A DNA stretch of 55,474 nt from a virus. Every line of letters begins with the position of its first letter. Position 1 is the first letter of the stretch. The position numbers and the translations under genes are program-made. Under the pieces are notes generated by a model. The model had not been told where the DNA came from. It did no database searches and saw nothing but the letters and a program-made list of their open reading frames with translations. The stretch spans positions 1-55,474 of the IMG/VR virus record IMGVR_UViG_3300037231_000117, one strand, 5' to 3'. Shown piece by piece: positions 39,440 through 48,050 of this stretch.

Positions 39440-40902
39440 CCGCCGGGGCCGACGTCTGCCACCGACAACGCGGCCTGTTCAAACGCCGTGAGAGGCCCCG
39501 TTGGCGTAGGCGTGTCCGTGGCAGCGCCCGTGGTAGAAGCGTCCGCGGTCGGATCAGTAAACACGAGGGTCGAGTTGGCCTGCTGGTTCGCCGCGATGTC
39601 ATTCAGCGCATTAAGGCCGTCCTTGAGCTGCGACACCCCGTCGTTCAACGCCGTCGTCTGCTGCGCCGTGCTCAGGTTCGGGTTCGTCATGATCGCGGAC
39701 AGATTCGTCAGCGCCTGGTTGTAAAGCTGGGCCGCCGATGCCGACGTTTGCAGCAACGTCTTGTTCTGGTCGCCCAAGTTCTGGATTTGCGTGTTGATGA
39801 CGCCGTTCGCCTGAATGTTGGCGAGCGAGGCGGCATTTTGCAGGTTCTGCACCACGATGGTGTTCTGGTTGTTCGCCGCCGCGATGATCTGCGCCGACGC
39901 GGTCTGCTGCTGTTCCACGCTCAGGCTGGTGTTCGCCGAAATGTTGGCGATGGCCTGGGCGCTGGTGTTGTTGACGGCCGCGAGTGCCGCCGAGGCGTCC
40001 ACCGATATCTGCTGCGCCGTGAGCGTGGTGTTGGCGCCCAACTGGCCAAGATAGGTCTGCAGCCCGGTCTGCTGGGCTTGGATCGCCAGCGTGGTCGCGT
40101 CCTGCTGTTGCTGGTTGCTCAGGCTGGTGTTCGACTGGATGCCAGCGATGACCGTCGATACCGCCGCCGACTGCTGCTCGACGGACAGCGACGTGTCCGC
40201 CTGGATGTTGGCGATGGCTTGCGCGGACGTGTTGTTGACATCGGCGATATTCGTCGAGCTGGCGATCGACTGCGCGGCCTGCGTCGCGGTGTTGGTCGCC
40301 GCGGCGTTCACCTGGCTTGTTGTCGTGGCGAGCTGCGCGTTTTGCAGCCCGGCCGTGTTCGTCGCCGCCGCCGTGGCCGCCAGAGCGGCGTTCTGCGCCT
40401 CCGTGGTGTTCGTCGCGGCTGCCGCGTAGGTGTTCGCATCGGCCGTGGCGATCGGCGTCGCGGCGGTGTAGAGCGCGGCCTGAGCGGCGGTAATGCCCTG
40501 GCTCGAATTGATGAGCCCCCGCTGGTTCGACAGCTCGTTGGCGTTGGCGACCGCCTGCTGCATGAGCGGCGAGCCGGACGCGATGATGTTGGATATCTGA
40601 CCGGAAACGGTTTGATTCGGCGTGACGGCGAACGAATTCGGAGTGGAACTCGCGGCCGGGGCAGCGTTCGTCGATGTTGCGGTGGCGGGTGTGTACGGCG
40701 CGACGGTCGTGCTGCCGACCGTTTGCGGCGCCGGCGGGGCAGCGGTGGACGGTGCGGTGTTGATCAGGCCCGTGGGTAGAAGTCCGGGAGTCGGCGTGGC
40801 GCCGGGTGCGGCCCCACTCGCGCTCGGTAAACCCGGGCCAGCGACGACAGGCGGGACGGTGGGCGCGTTGACGCCTGGCGTGAGGGATGCTGAGCCGGAC
40901 AT
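39436..40902 (-). CDS. Ala/Asn/Gln-rich repetitive virion protein, 488 aa
   Basis: This starts MSGSASLTPGVNAPTVPPVV at ATG 40902, with GGAGA upstream and a TGATG overlap. Residues 1-95 are Pro/Thr/Ala-rich. From about 130 to 440 it is a long helical repeat region with a variable motif like NNTSAQAIANIQADTSLSVE (repeated later as NNTSAQAIANISANTSLSVE). It is very rich in Asn, Gln, Thr and Ala, suggesting an extended coiled coil. It probably is a structural protein, perhaps an internal core or a fibre stalk. No enzyme motif is seen. Confidence 0.6.
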   Translation of the reverse strand: MSGSASLTPGVNAPTVPPVVAGPGLPSASGAAPGATPTPGLLPTGLINTAPSTAAPPAPQTVGSTTVAPYTPATATSTNAAPAASSTPNSFAVTPNQTVSGQISNIIASGSPLMQQAVANANELSNQRGLINSSQGITAAQAALYTAATPIATADANTYAAAATNTTEAQNAALAATAAATNTAGLQNAQLATTTSQVNAAATNTATQAAQSIASSTNIADVNNTSAQAIANIQADTSLSVEQQSAAVSTVIAGIQSNTSLSNQQQQDATTLAIQAQQTGLQTYLGQLGANTTLTAQQISVDASAALAAVNNTSAQAIANISANTSLSVEQQQTASAQIIAAANNQNTIVVQNLQNAASLANIQANGVINTQIQNLGDQNKTLLQTSASAAQLYNQALTNLSAIMTNPNLSTAQQTTALNDGVSQLKDGLNALNDIAANQQANSTLVFTDPTADASTTGAATDTPTPTGPLTAFEQAALSVADVGPGG

Positions 40903-41567
40903 CACCAAGTCTCCGTGCAATTAAGTAAGACGAACCCGGAGCCGGAGCCGGAAGCAGTATATGTTCCTGCTATGGGAACTATCCCAGAGACGCTTCCTTG
41001 ACCGCTAGAACTGCCGCCCAAGCCGTATTGGTCAACTAGCAAACCATTGATTGTAAGCAATAAGAAGTTTGTAGATGACGTGAATCCTATGACGGCTGAA
41101 AAGAACATCGGCCGACCGGTCGTATTCGTATATGCCGTGCCAAGCACCCGTGAACTCAGGACATTATGCACCGTCGCGAACAGCGCGAAGGACGCTTCAG
41201 CGGCCTCGGCGCGGGCCGTTTCCGCAGCTACCGCCGCCGCGTTGACGCCCTCTGCCGTCGTGGCGCGCGTCGCTTCCGCAGTCACCGCCGCCGCGTTGAC
41301 GCCCTCTGCCGTCGTGGCGCGCGTCGTTTCAACGGTCACCGCTGTCGATACGTCCGTCAGCAGCGCCAGCGTGCCCACCTCCGCCGGCAGTGTGAACGTG
41401 AAATTCCCCTGCTGCCCAAAGATCGTTTGGAATGCGCCGGTCGAGGTGAACGGCGGCACAAGGTCGAATGCCGTCTGGATCGACACGAACTCCGCGCGCA
41501 CCAACGCCGAGAGGCCCTGTGCTCCGGTCGCCGGATTGCCGCTCGCGCTATAGAAGATGTTGGCCAT
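40902..41567 (-). CDS. Tail-fibre-like protein with coiled-coil repeats, 221 aa
   Basis: This starts MANIFYSASGNPATGAQGLS. A coiled-coil stalk of about residues 80-120 (TAVTVETTRATTAEGVNAAA) has two near copies, encoded by two 54-bp tandem units. The C-terminal 95 residues look like a beta-rich tip (LLLTINGLLVDQYGLGGSSS). This is a small trimeric-fibre plan. It follows the nozzle gene, with which it overlaps by one base, so it may be attached there. Confidence 0.6.
   Translation of the reverse strand: MANIFYSASGNPATGAQGLSALVRAEFVSIQTAFDLVPPFTSTGAFQTIFGQQGNFTFTLPAEVGTLALLTDVSTAVTVETTRATTAEGVNAAAVTAEATRATTAEGVNAAAVAAETARAEAAEASFALFATVHNVLSSRVLGTAYTNTTGRPMFFSAVIGFTSSTNFLLLTINGLLVDQYGLGGSSSGQGSVSGIVPIAGTYTASGSGSGFVLLNCTETW
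41218..41325. repeat. Two 54-bp tandem units (coiled-coil repeat)
   Basis: Bases 41218-41271 and 41272-41325 are nearly identical and code for an 18-residue helical unit (RATTAEGVNAAAVTAEAT). Such recent duplications are common in phage fibres and change fibre length. Confidence 0.8.
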
Positions 41568-43696
41568 CAGACCCGAAGCCCACGCCGCATGGAATAGTGG
41601 TGGATGATGGATGACACTGTGAATGCCTCGATGTAATTCGTTCCGGATGTGATTACAGTCCGGATATTCTCGGCCGTTCCGGTCTCATCGACATCGGTTG
41701 GCGAGAGACCGGCGCCGTCCCACACGAACGCGTCCCAAACGAATGAGTCCCAATGCGGAACGTCCCCCAGATTGAGCGGGAGATCGATTGCGGGAAGCTG
41801 GGCAAGCTGGTTGCTATCGTAACCGAGTTGGTAGCCATACTGGATGTCCGCGTAGCTTCCGCCCTGCACCTCGATCGAAGCCGCCCGAAACCGTTTCAAA
41901 ATGCGCGGCGATTTGAGCGCATCCCACGCGGTCACGAAAAAGGCGTCGATCGGGCCGCCGTCGAAGCTGGTCCCCACATCGAGCTGATACACATATCCGC
42001 TCTCGGAACCGGCGTAAGTCGCTTCGACGTCAGTGGTGAGAACCTCGTAATCGACGCAGTTCATGACGTTCGGATAAAGCACGAGTCCGGACCCGAGATA
42101 TTGCTGGTTCAGGATGGTGCAGAACAGCGCATAGCCATCGCTGAAGAACAGCCGATATTGGCTCTTTTCCCGGTTAAGCGCGGACGCCAGCAGATTGGCT
42201 CGCTCGCGTTGGATGAAAGGCAAGATGTTCTTGGTCAACGTCGATGGCAGGAAATTGCCCCAGTTTAGTGTAGTCTTCAGGGTGACGACGCCGAGCGTGT
42301 CCAAAAAGAAGGTGTCGAACAGGTTCTGCATGGAATACGGCAGCGCGCCGATACCCGTGTTGAACGTGACGAAGTTGAACGTCGTCGGATCGGTGCCGTA
42401 GAGAAAGGCCGCATTGGTGCGCAGGAACACCGCCAGCGTCGCCGACGTTTGACTGCCGGGCAGCGTTATCATGCCGGTGATGGTGTCGCCGGTTGCGATC
42501 TCGCCTCCGCCGTCGATAGAGTCCCACTTGAAGGGTGTATCGGCACCGCAATAAAGCAACGAGGCGGCCTGCGAGATAAAGAGGAAGTTCTTGTGAAAAT
42601 AGATGTCCGACGGCTGATCCGGCGATAGGCCGGTCGAGATCGGTGCCAGCGTGACGCCGTCGAACTCGAAACACGGATTGACCGCATCGCAACCGTAAAC
42701 CCGCCGCGTGATCAACTGACCGCTGAAATTGCACTTGGTGAACTGGAACCGGCCGCCCTTCGCCATCGTGATCGGGATCTGCGGTCCTGACAGCGTCACG
42801 GTGGCGCCGCTTGTCGTGGTCGCTGCTCCAGTGGTGAAGTTGCCGCCAAACGGGGCAGCCACGACGAACTGGCCGACGGCCGATCCCGCCCAAGCGCCGG
42901 ATTGCCACATCACCCGCATGATCGTCGCGGTGACGCCGCCCTGCGTCAGCGTGTCGCCGTCCATCGGAGTCGCGGTGCCGCCACCCGTGAATGCGACCAG
43001 GTTGAAGTACGGCACCAACACCCACCCGGCCGGGGTGGCTTTGTAGAGCAAAACCGCCGTTCCGCCGGAATTGGCACGAAACGCAAAAAGGCAATCGGCG
43101 CCGAGAAACGCCATGGCAACGACACCGAGGACCATGCCACTGCCAGGGACGGCCTGGATCAGTGCCCGGTAAACATCAGCCGCCGCGGCGGTGTAGATCG
43201 CATCGGTCTGGCTGATGATCGAGACGGTCAACGCGGTGGCCGTGCCGATCGCGATCGGGCCTGGTGTGGTGAGGGCGCCCACGTTGTCGAAGATGCCCGT
43301 GATCTTAGTCAGCGCGAGATAGTGTGCTCCGGTGCTTGGGCGGGATCGGCCGCCTGATCCTACGGCGACGATCGTTCCGGTGGCTCCGCTGCTGACCTGG
43401 GTGACGACCTGGCCGACGGTGGGCGTGTTGGTGAACGCAGTGACCTGGACCAGCGTGTAGGAAGCCGCGGACGGCGATGCGCGGCCATCAACGCGCTCGT
43501 AGCCGTCTACCCTGCCGTACCCGCCGAACTGACCGACCTCGAAATTCAGCACGTCGGTCAGCGCGCCATTTTGGAGCCGCAACGGCGGCGTCACGAGATC
43601 GAGGCCGCCCGGGTACGACACGCCTTGCGCGGTTTGACCGCCGCCCAACGAGGTCATGGAGTATTTCACGGTAGGCATTGTCGGCACTGCATTCAT
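41567..43696 (-). CDS. Tail nozzle / tubular protein B-like, 709 aa
   Basis: This starts MNAVPTMPTVKYSMTSLGGG at ATG 43696, overlapping the previous stop (ATGA). Residues 25-55 (SYPGGLDLVTPPLRLQNGAL) have the typical start of T7 gp12-like nozzle proteins (G-G-L-D-L-x-T-P-P-L). The following beta-rich region has DSIDGGGEIATGDTITGMIT, SDIYFHKNFLFISQ and FLRTNAAFLYG, consistent with a large beta-propeller-like fold. It would form the distal tube of the short tail. The length is close to T7 gp12. Confidence 0.7.
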   Translation of the reverse strand: MNAVPTMPTVKYSMTSLGGGQTAQGVSYPGGLDLVTPPLRLQNGALTDVLNFEVGQFGGYGRVDGYERVDGRASPSAASYTLVQVTAFTNTPTVGQVVTQVSSGATGTIVAVGSGGRSRPSTGAHYLALTKITGIFDNVGALTTPGPIAIGTATALTVSIISQTDAIYTAAAADVYRALIQAVPGSGMVLGVVAMAFLGADCLFAFRANSGGTAVLLYKATPAGWVLVPYFNLVAFTGGGTATPMDGDTLTQGGVTATIMRVMWQSGAWAGSAVGQFVVAAPFGGNFTTGAATTTSGATVTLSGPQIPITMAKGGRFQFTKCNFSGQLITRRVYGCDAVNPCFEFDGVTLAPISTGLSPDQPSDIYFHKNFLFISQAASLLYCGADTPFKWDSIDGGGEIATGDTITGMITLPGSQTSATLAVFLRTNAAFLYGTDPTTFNFVTFNTGIGALPYSMQNLFDTFFLDTLGVVTLKTTLNWGNFLPSTLTKNILPFIQRERANLLASALNREKSQYRLFFSDGYALFCTILNQQYLGSGLVLYPNVMNCVDYEVLTTDVEATYAGSESGYVYQLDVGTSFDGGPIDAFFVTAWDALKSPRILKRFRAASIEVQGGSYADIQYGYQLGYDSNQLAQLPAIDLPLNLGDVPHWDSFVWDAFVWDGAGLSPTDVDETGTAENIRTVITSGTNYIEAFTVSSIIHHYSMRRGLRV

Positions 43697-44424
43697 GCGA
43701 GTGCGCCGCCGAACGTTATTCTGGGAGCCCGGACTGCCTGAAGCTGCGCGTACACCCGCGCGCCTTCCGAATTGCCGCGTTGGATGACTTCTGACGCCGC
43801 CTCGTATTGACCGTATTTTTTCATTGCGTAATAGACGATCAGCAGTTCGAAGCGGGCCGGCAACCACATCGGGGTGTCCGTGTCTGCCACCATCGCGGTT
43901 GGCGCCGCGAAGTAGTCGCCGGTGATCGTGTAAAGGCCGTTCGACGGCGGCCCAAGATTGAGCGACTGATTGGGGCCGACCGCGATCGCGACCGGTCGCA
44001 TTTGAACCGCCCGCTGGGCACCGAACATATAGGCGTCGCGCCAGGCGTCGTACGGGATTTCGTCCAGGAATTGCTCGCCCTGAATCCCGACCGATGTCGG
44101 AAAGCTGCGGAACGTCTCGCGGTCCCACTTGCCGAAGGTCGCCCATTCGACGCCAACGGTGCCCGCGCCAACGCCAATCGGATAGCTGGCTTGTCCCGCC
44201 ACGGTCGGGAACGAAGCGCCGGCGCCCAGCAGGTTGCTCGACCGCATCCAGTCCCAGTCGTCATGCAAGCATTGAATGTCGTTCCAGGCGTCGCCGACCC
44301 AATTCACGACGCGTCCCAAGCTGCCGGTCGCGCCCACGACAGTCGGCAGCGCGGACAGGATCGCCTGGCCGCTCGCGACGCCGCACTCGACGCATGTGCG
44401 CTGGCAGAGGGCGAGAAAGTTCAT
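43693..44424 (-). CDS. Head-tail adaptor-like protein, 243 aa
   Basis: This starts MNFLALCQRTCVECGVASGQ, overlapping the previous stop (ATGA). The core RVVNWVGDAWNDIQCLHDDW, followed by DWMRSSNLL, has the W-x-x-I-Q ... D-W-x-W-M pattern seen in many P22-gp4-like or T7-gp11-like adaptors. Its C-terminus (LLIVYYAMKKYGQYEAASEV) is a helix as expected for contact with the portal. It sits directly before the nozzle gene. Four cysteines at the N-terminus are unusual. Confidence 0.65.
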   Translation of the reverse strand: MNFLALCQRTCVECGVASGQAILSALPTVVGATGSLGRVVNWVGDAWNDIQCLHDDWDWMRSSNLLGAGASFPTVAGQASYPIGVGAGTVGVEWATFGKWDRETFRSFPTSVGIQGEQFLDEIPYDAWRDAYMFGAQRAVQMRPVAIAVGPNQSLNLGPPSNGLYTITGDYFAAPTAMVADTDTPMWLPARFELLIVYYAMKKYGQYEAASEVIQRGNSEGARVYAQLQAVRAPRITFGGALA

Positions 44425-44873
44425 GGTTCGATTGCGCTGCGCTTGATCTCGGCCGCAAAGGTCTTCAGCAACACCGCCAACCGGTCGCGAGGCAGCCGGT
44501 CAGAGACGCGCGGGAACAGTGCATCGGCGATCTGTTCGGCCAGATCGTCGGCGTTGACGTAGCGCACCCGTGCATCAGGTTCACTGCGAACCGACGTTTC
44601 GCTGAGACGCCAGAATCTAAAGGCGGCGACCTCCGAAGCACTAAAAGCCCGACCGCGCTGCGCCCATTGTGCGGCCTCGTCGCACCAGTAGACCTGGTGT
44701 TGCCATCCGTCAGCCGAGAGGACCGACAGATACGTGCCATCTTTCGGAGCGGTGGGTATAGGGCTTACCGGCTGCAAGTACATTTCGTTTTTGCACGGCC
44801 CAAGGCCGCACGACGCGCAGGTTCGCGGATACGCCCGTCCGGCGTCCCGCAGCTCGTGGCTGCACGCGTTCAC
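44421..44873 (-). CDS. Hypothetical tail-region protein with N-terminal cysteine motif, 150 aa
   Basis: This starts MNACSHELRDAGRAYPRTCA; the next residues SCGLGPCKNE complete a C-A-S-C-G-L-G-P-C motif, common in phage proteins of this genome type. A central part (TYLSVLSADGWQHQVYWCDE) looks like beta strands, and the C-terminus is a helix. It is coupled to genes on both sides. No function was recognised. Confidence 0.6.
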   Translation of the reverse strand: MNACSHELRDAGRAYPRTCASCGLGPCKNEMYLQPVSPIPTAPKDGTYLSVLSADGWQHQVYWCDEAAQWAQRGRAFSASEVAAFRFWRLSETSVRSEPDARVRYVNADDLAEQIADALFPRVSDRLPRDRLAVLLKTFAAEIKRSAIEP

Positions 44874-45361
44874 AGATTGCGCCGGCGAAGCTCGCTTACC
44901 CAGGCTGGACCTTTTGGATTTTTGTCCTCCAGGATGCTGAAGCTATGCACCGGCGAGGTAAATCGTTGCGCGACATTAATCGGCCGCTCCCCGTCCATGT
45001 CCTGGATTTTTGTGTGAATCGTGTCGGTCTTCGCCCGGATGATGACCTCCAGGTATTTGCGTTTGATGGTCAACACGACACCAACCGGCAGGTAGCCTAT
45101 TTCCTCCCAGCGGCCGCGCTGAAACACCTCGGCCTTCTTGCCGTTGACCCAAACCGGGAAAGCGGTCGCCGCGTTTTTCTCCGACGACGGTTCGAGCCGG
45201 ATCGTCACCGGCTCCTCCATGAACGCGAGTTCGTCGAGGTAATCCTGTTTGTGCGTCCGCTCGGTCAGAACCACGTCGCCGTCATAGGTAGATTGATCGA
45301 CGATATCGGGTCTCTGCTCGACCTTCGGCAGCCTGTCGCTGTGCATTTCTTGACGTGCCAT
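44870..45361 (-). CDS. Hypothetical head-tail region protein, 163 aa
   Basis: This starts MARQEMHSDRLPKVEQRPDI, with AGAGG nine bases upstream. Conserved-looking parts are DVVLTERTHKQDYLDELAFM, EPVTIRLEPSSEKNAATAFP and VWVNGKKAEVF. It has no cysteine or membrane segment. It lies between the decoration-like genes and the adaptor genes, so it could be a head-tail completion or assembly protein. No known family was identified. Confidence 0.65.
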   Translation of the reverse strand: MARQEMHSDRLPKVEQRPDIVDQSTYDGDVVLTERTHKQDYLDELAFMEEPVTIRLEPSSEKNAATAFPVWVNGKKAEVFQRGRWEEIGYLPVGVVLTIKRKYLEVIIRAKTDTIHTKIQDMDGERPINVAQRFTSPVHSFSILEDKNPKGPAWVSELRRRNL

Positions 45362-45377
45362 GGGTAACCTCTATCGA
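45350..45377 (+). promoter_or_regulatory. Candidate promoter for the plus-strand gene at 45403
   Basis: TTGACG (45350-45355), a 16-base spacer and TATCGA (45372-45377) lie 25 bases before the ATG. The pattern is only fair and could be chance, since it overlaps the 5' end of the minus gene. Confidence 0.35.
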
Positions 45378-45402
45378 TATTGGATTGCGCTGGGAGCGAA
45401 CG

Positions 45403-45666
45403 ATGAGCGAGCCAGAGGGGAATCTCTTCCACGATATCCAGGTCGTTCTTGCCGACTGGCCGGAGCGGGCTGTCATGCAGGCGCTGCTACAGTGCCTGCT
45501 GGTGGCGATCGGCGTTTCGGCGCCCGACCTTCCTCGCGCCGAGGCGTTGATCGATGCGCTGCCCGCCGAGCTAAAGCCGCTGTTGCGAGCCGAGTGGGTG
45601 AACTACCGGCTGCACCGCGCCAGGACCGTCGGCGACCCCAAGTCGGAGGATGCAGCCGGTGTTTGA
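45403..45666 (+). CDS. Isolated plus-strand protein, 87 aa
   Basis: This starts MSEPEGNLFHDIQVVLADWP, with GGGAG seven bases upstream. It is helical (AVMQALLQCLLVAIGVSAPD) and ends with a basic helix (LRAEWVNYRLHRARTVGDPK). It is the only plus-strand gene between the capsid and tail genes, filling a gap of 398 bases in the minus-strand operon. Such isolated genes in late operons are often added later and expressed alone ('morons'), but nothing shows a function here. Confidence 0.6.
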   Translation: MSEPEGNLFHDIQVVLADWPERAVMQALLQCLLVAIGVSAPDLPRAEALIDALPAELKPLLRAEWVNYRLHRARTVGDPKSEDAAGV

Positions 45667-45759
45667 AGGCATAGAGCGACGGGCGGGGGACGTTGCCGCG
45701 ACATTGTCGCGACATTGCCGACGCATTTTTTTCAGACTTTATTCGGCGCCGGGGCGCCG

Positions 45760-46263
45760 TTAGCTGGACTGTGGCCGGCCCGGCAGCCATCCGACATTCT
45801 GGAACGTGCTGGCACTGACGCCGCTCGCCGTCCACGACCCGGTGCCAGGGGTCCACGCGGCGGCACTCGGCGCAGTGCGGACGATGGTATAGGCCAGCGG
45901 CACGAAGTTGTTCGGCAGATCGGGGAACTGCGGATCGTTGATCAGCGCCCCGACCGTGGTGGTCACGCCAATGCCGTTGGCGATAATCGGCCCCTGGACG
46001 AGCGCGAGCGCGCCGGCGGCGGTTTGGCCGAACACCAGAGTGCAGGTCTGGTTCGGTTGCAGCGCGTTGAACGCGACGCCGGTATTGGCGTCCAGGGTCG
46101 GGCTGGCGGCGTTGGTCTGTACGCCGAGCGTCGTGACGAACTTGCCGCCGATGACGCCGGCCGTGGTCACCGTCGAAGTAAACGTCGAGGTCGTTCCAGC
46201 GACGGCCCCCGCGTTCACGAGGTTCGTCGTGATGGAGGGATCAAAGTCCGTGTTGTAGGCCAT
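45760..46263 (-). CDS. Decoration-like structural protein, 167 aa
   Basis: This starts MAYNTDFDPSITTNLVNAGA, with AGGAG upstream. It is a Thr/Ala/Gly-rich, beta-like protein (TCTLVFGQTAAGALALVQGP; ATGs and stops are otherwise absent in the frame). It lies after the major capsid gene and resembles the next gene upstream (46313-46813) in composition, as expected of head decoration or head-fibre proteins. No sequence family was recognised. Confidence 0.6.
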   Translation of the reverse strand: MAYNTDFDPSITTNLVNAGAVAGTTSTFTSTVTTAGVIGGKFVTTLGVQTNAASPTLDANTGVAFNALQPNQTCTLVFGQTAAGALALVQGPIIANGIGVTTTVGALINDPQFPDLPNNFVPLAYTIVRTAPSAAAWTPGTGSWTASGVSASTFQNVGWLPGRPQSS

Positions 46264-46312
46264 GTGGGGTTCTCCTGAGACCGCGTTTTGGCGGTGATGA
46301 TGAAGCGCCGCG

Positions 46313-46813
46313 TTAAACCAGGACCGTCGCGTCGAAAGGTCCGAGCGGCGACACGTAGACCGTCGTCGCGGTATCGAGCGGGGTCGTGCCACCGGTGAAG
46401 GTCCCGGCGTTCGTGACGATCAGAAACCCGATCATCGCGTTGCCGCTCGGTATCTGCGGGAACACGACGCCACCGAGCGTCGCCGCTTGCGTGCCTGCTC
46501 CGACCGTAACGACGCCCGCGCTGTTCACGAAGAAACAGACGACGTTGTAGTAAGCCGCCGTGATCACGATCCCGGTCAGCACCGGGAGTACGGTGCCGGC
46601 GGCTATCTGCACCAGGTCTCCCGTCGCGCAGGCATAGAAGTTCGCCGCGCCGATCTTCGCCGTCGTCGCACCGCCGGCACTGATCACCAGCCCGGCGGAG
46701 GTTAGCGGTTGCGACGAATAACGTTCCGCCAGCGGCACCACGACCGTCCGCACCGCGCGCTGGTACAGGCCGTTCGTGATGCCCGCGAGGTATCTTGTCA
46801 CCGTGTCAAGCAT
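46313..46813 (-). CDS. Decoration-like structural protein, 166 aa
   Basis: This starts MLDTVTRYLAGITNGLYQRA, with GGAG eight bases upstream. After a short N-terminal helix it is beta-like and rich in Gly, Ala, Val and Thr (GGVVFPQIPSGNAMIGFLIV). It lies 24 bases after the capsid gene. It may be a capsid decoration or spike protein. The P-Q-I-P-x-G-x-A-x-I-G-F segment is common in phage structural proteins of unknown role. Confidence 0.6.
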   Translation of the reverse strand: MLDTVTRYLAGITNGLYQRAVRTVVVPLAERYSSQPLTSAGLVISAGGATTAKIGAANFYACATGDLVQIAAGTVLPVLTGIVITAAYYNVVCFFVNSAGVVTVGAGTQAATLGGVVFPQIPSGNAMIGFLIVTNAGTFTGGTTPLDTATTVYVSPLGPFDATVLV

Positions 46814-46837
46814 AGGCGTTCTCCTTCACCTGACCGA

Positions 46838-47908
46838 TTACATAAGGACTTTCGAGCCGACGTTCCCGACGGCCATCCAGCCCTGATTCTCGATCATCAC
46901 GGCCTTCCACCAGATGGTGCCTGCGTAGCCGCGCTGGCCCAGCGGGTCCGACTTGGACTGTTCGCCAGGCGGCAGGAATGTCGGCTTCATCGCGTCCTTG
47001 CCGCGCACCGCGATCTGGCCCCACGCATCCTGGGCGGCGACGATGAACGGGTACACGTCGATCGAGACGCCGGTCGTGCTGTAGAGACCGGTCGCGCCGA
47101 TCGCCGCGCCGCCGTCCTGGATCGACGGTAGATCGGGCGACGTGATGAACCGGAACCGCTCGCACTTGCCGACTTCGTTCGGCATCGGTGTGCCGCTCGC
47201 GTATGCCTCGGCGGGCACGAAATTCGGCAGGTCGCGGATGTCCGGCTCAAGATCGGTGTGGCAATAGACGAGGTAACCCTCGGCGACGGGGTCGGTCGCG
47301 AACATGGCGCTGGCCTTCAGCATCTTGTTCACTGGTTTGCCGTGATTCGCCTGAAGGCTCTTTACGATCTTACGGACCATGCCGAGCGTCAACGCTCCGG
47401 CGACGGTGGCGACGGACGTGCCAGCCCCACCATAATAGGCGTTCGTGCAACCGCGCAGCGCGCCCCAGATGATCATTTCGTTGACGAACGTTACGCGCTC
47501 GCCGATCTGTTCGATCATCGCCTTCGGGATATCGTCCTCGTACAGGTCATAGGTCTTGTCGGTGAACCCGTAGAGGCAACCGAACTGCTGGACGACCACG
47601 GTGATGTCGATGGGCACCAAGCTGTCCGGCGGCGGCGTCACACCTTCCTGGATTTGGTTCGCCTGGGCGATTGCGTTGCCGCGGTCGCCGGTGCCGTTCT
47701 GGAAGAAACTGTTCTGCGAGTTGGGGGTGGCGGCGGTCGCGCCATACGGGATCCAGCGCCTGGCGACATAGGTATCGCTCATGTTGCGGGGCATCGGGAT
47801 CTGACGACCCGTTTTGCCGAGCACCTCCATTGGAACGGAGTGGGAGAGAATCTGGCCCTTGAACTTGTTGATTCTGCCTGGCGTGAGGCCGAAGTTTTGC
47901 ATTGCCAT
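46838..47908 (-). CDS. Major capsid protein, N4-gp56-like
   Basis: This 356-residue protein would form the icosahedral shell. It starts MAMQNFGLTPGRINKFKGQI and includes GKTGRQIPMPRNMSDTYVAR and EGVTPPPDSLVPIDITVVVQ, then QFGCLYGFTDKTYDLYEDD. The order (E-G-x-x-P ... x-x-V-x-Q-x-G ... x-T-D) is the pattern of the N4-gp56 capsid family with an HK97-type fold. The C-terminal GTIWWKAVMIENQGWMAVGN is also typical. Upstream is a scaffold-like gene, and downstream are decoration-like genes. No protease is recognised. Confidence 0.75.
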   Translation of the reverse strand: MAMQNFGLTPGRINKFKGQILSHSVPMEVLGKTGRQIPMPRNMSDTYVARRWIPYGATAATPNSQNSFFQNGTGDRGNAIAQANQIQEGVTPPPDSLVPIDITVVVQQFGCLYGFTDKTYDLYEDDIPKAMIEQIGERVTFVNEMIIWGALRGCTNAYYGGAGTSVATVAGALTLGMVRKIVKSLQANHGKPVNKMLKASAMFATDPVAEGYLVYCHTDLEPDIRDLPNFVPAEAYASGTPMPNEVGKCERFRFITSPDLPSIQDGGAAIGATGLYSTTGVSIDVYPFIVAAQDAWGQIAVRGKDAMKPTFLPPGEQSKSDPLGQRGYAGTIWWKAVMIENQGWMAVGNVGSKVLM

Positions 47909-48050
47909 AGGTATATCGTCCTGTTGCGCTGGTTGGTTTCAAGAGTCATTGCTGCAAGAAACCGCCGTCACAGGGCGCCGGTCGTAGGCCAAACCGCAAA
48001 ACGCGCGGTCTGGTCGAAGCGGTGTCGTTGTATAGCCGAAAAGGCCGGTG

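Noticed and set aside
39748-40779. 343-residue plus-strand frame
   Set aside because: It is the Arg-rich shadow of the Ala/Asn/Gln-rich virion protein on the other strand.
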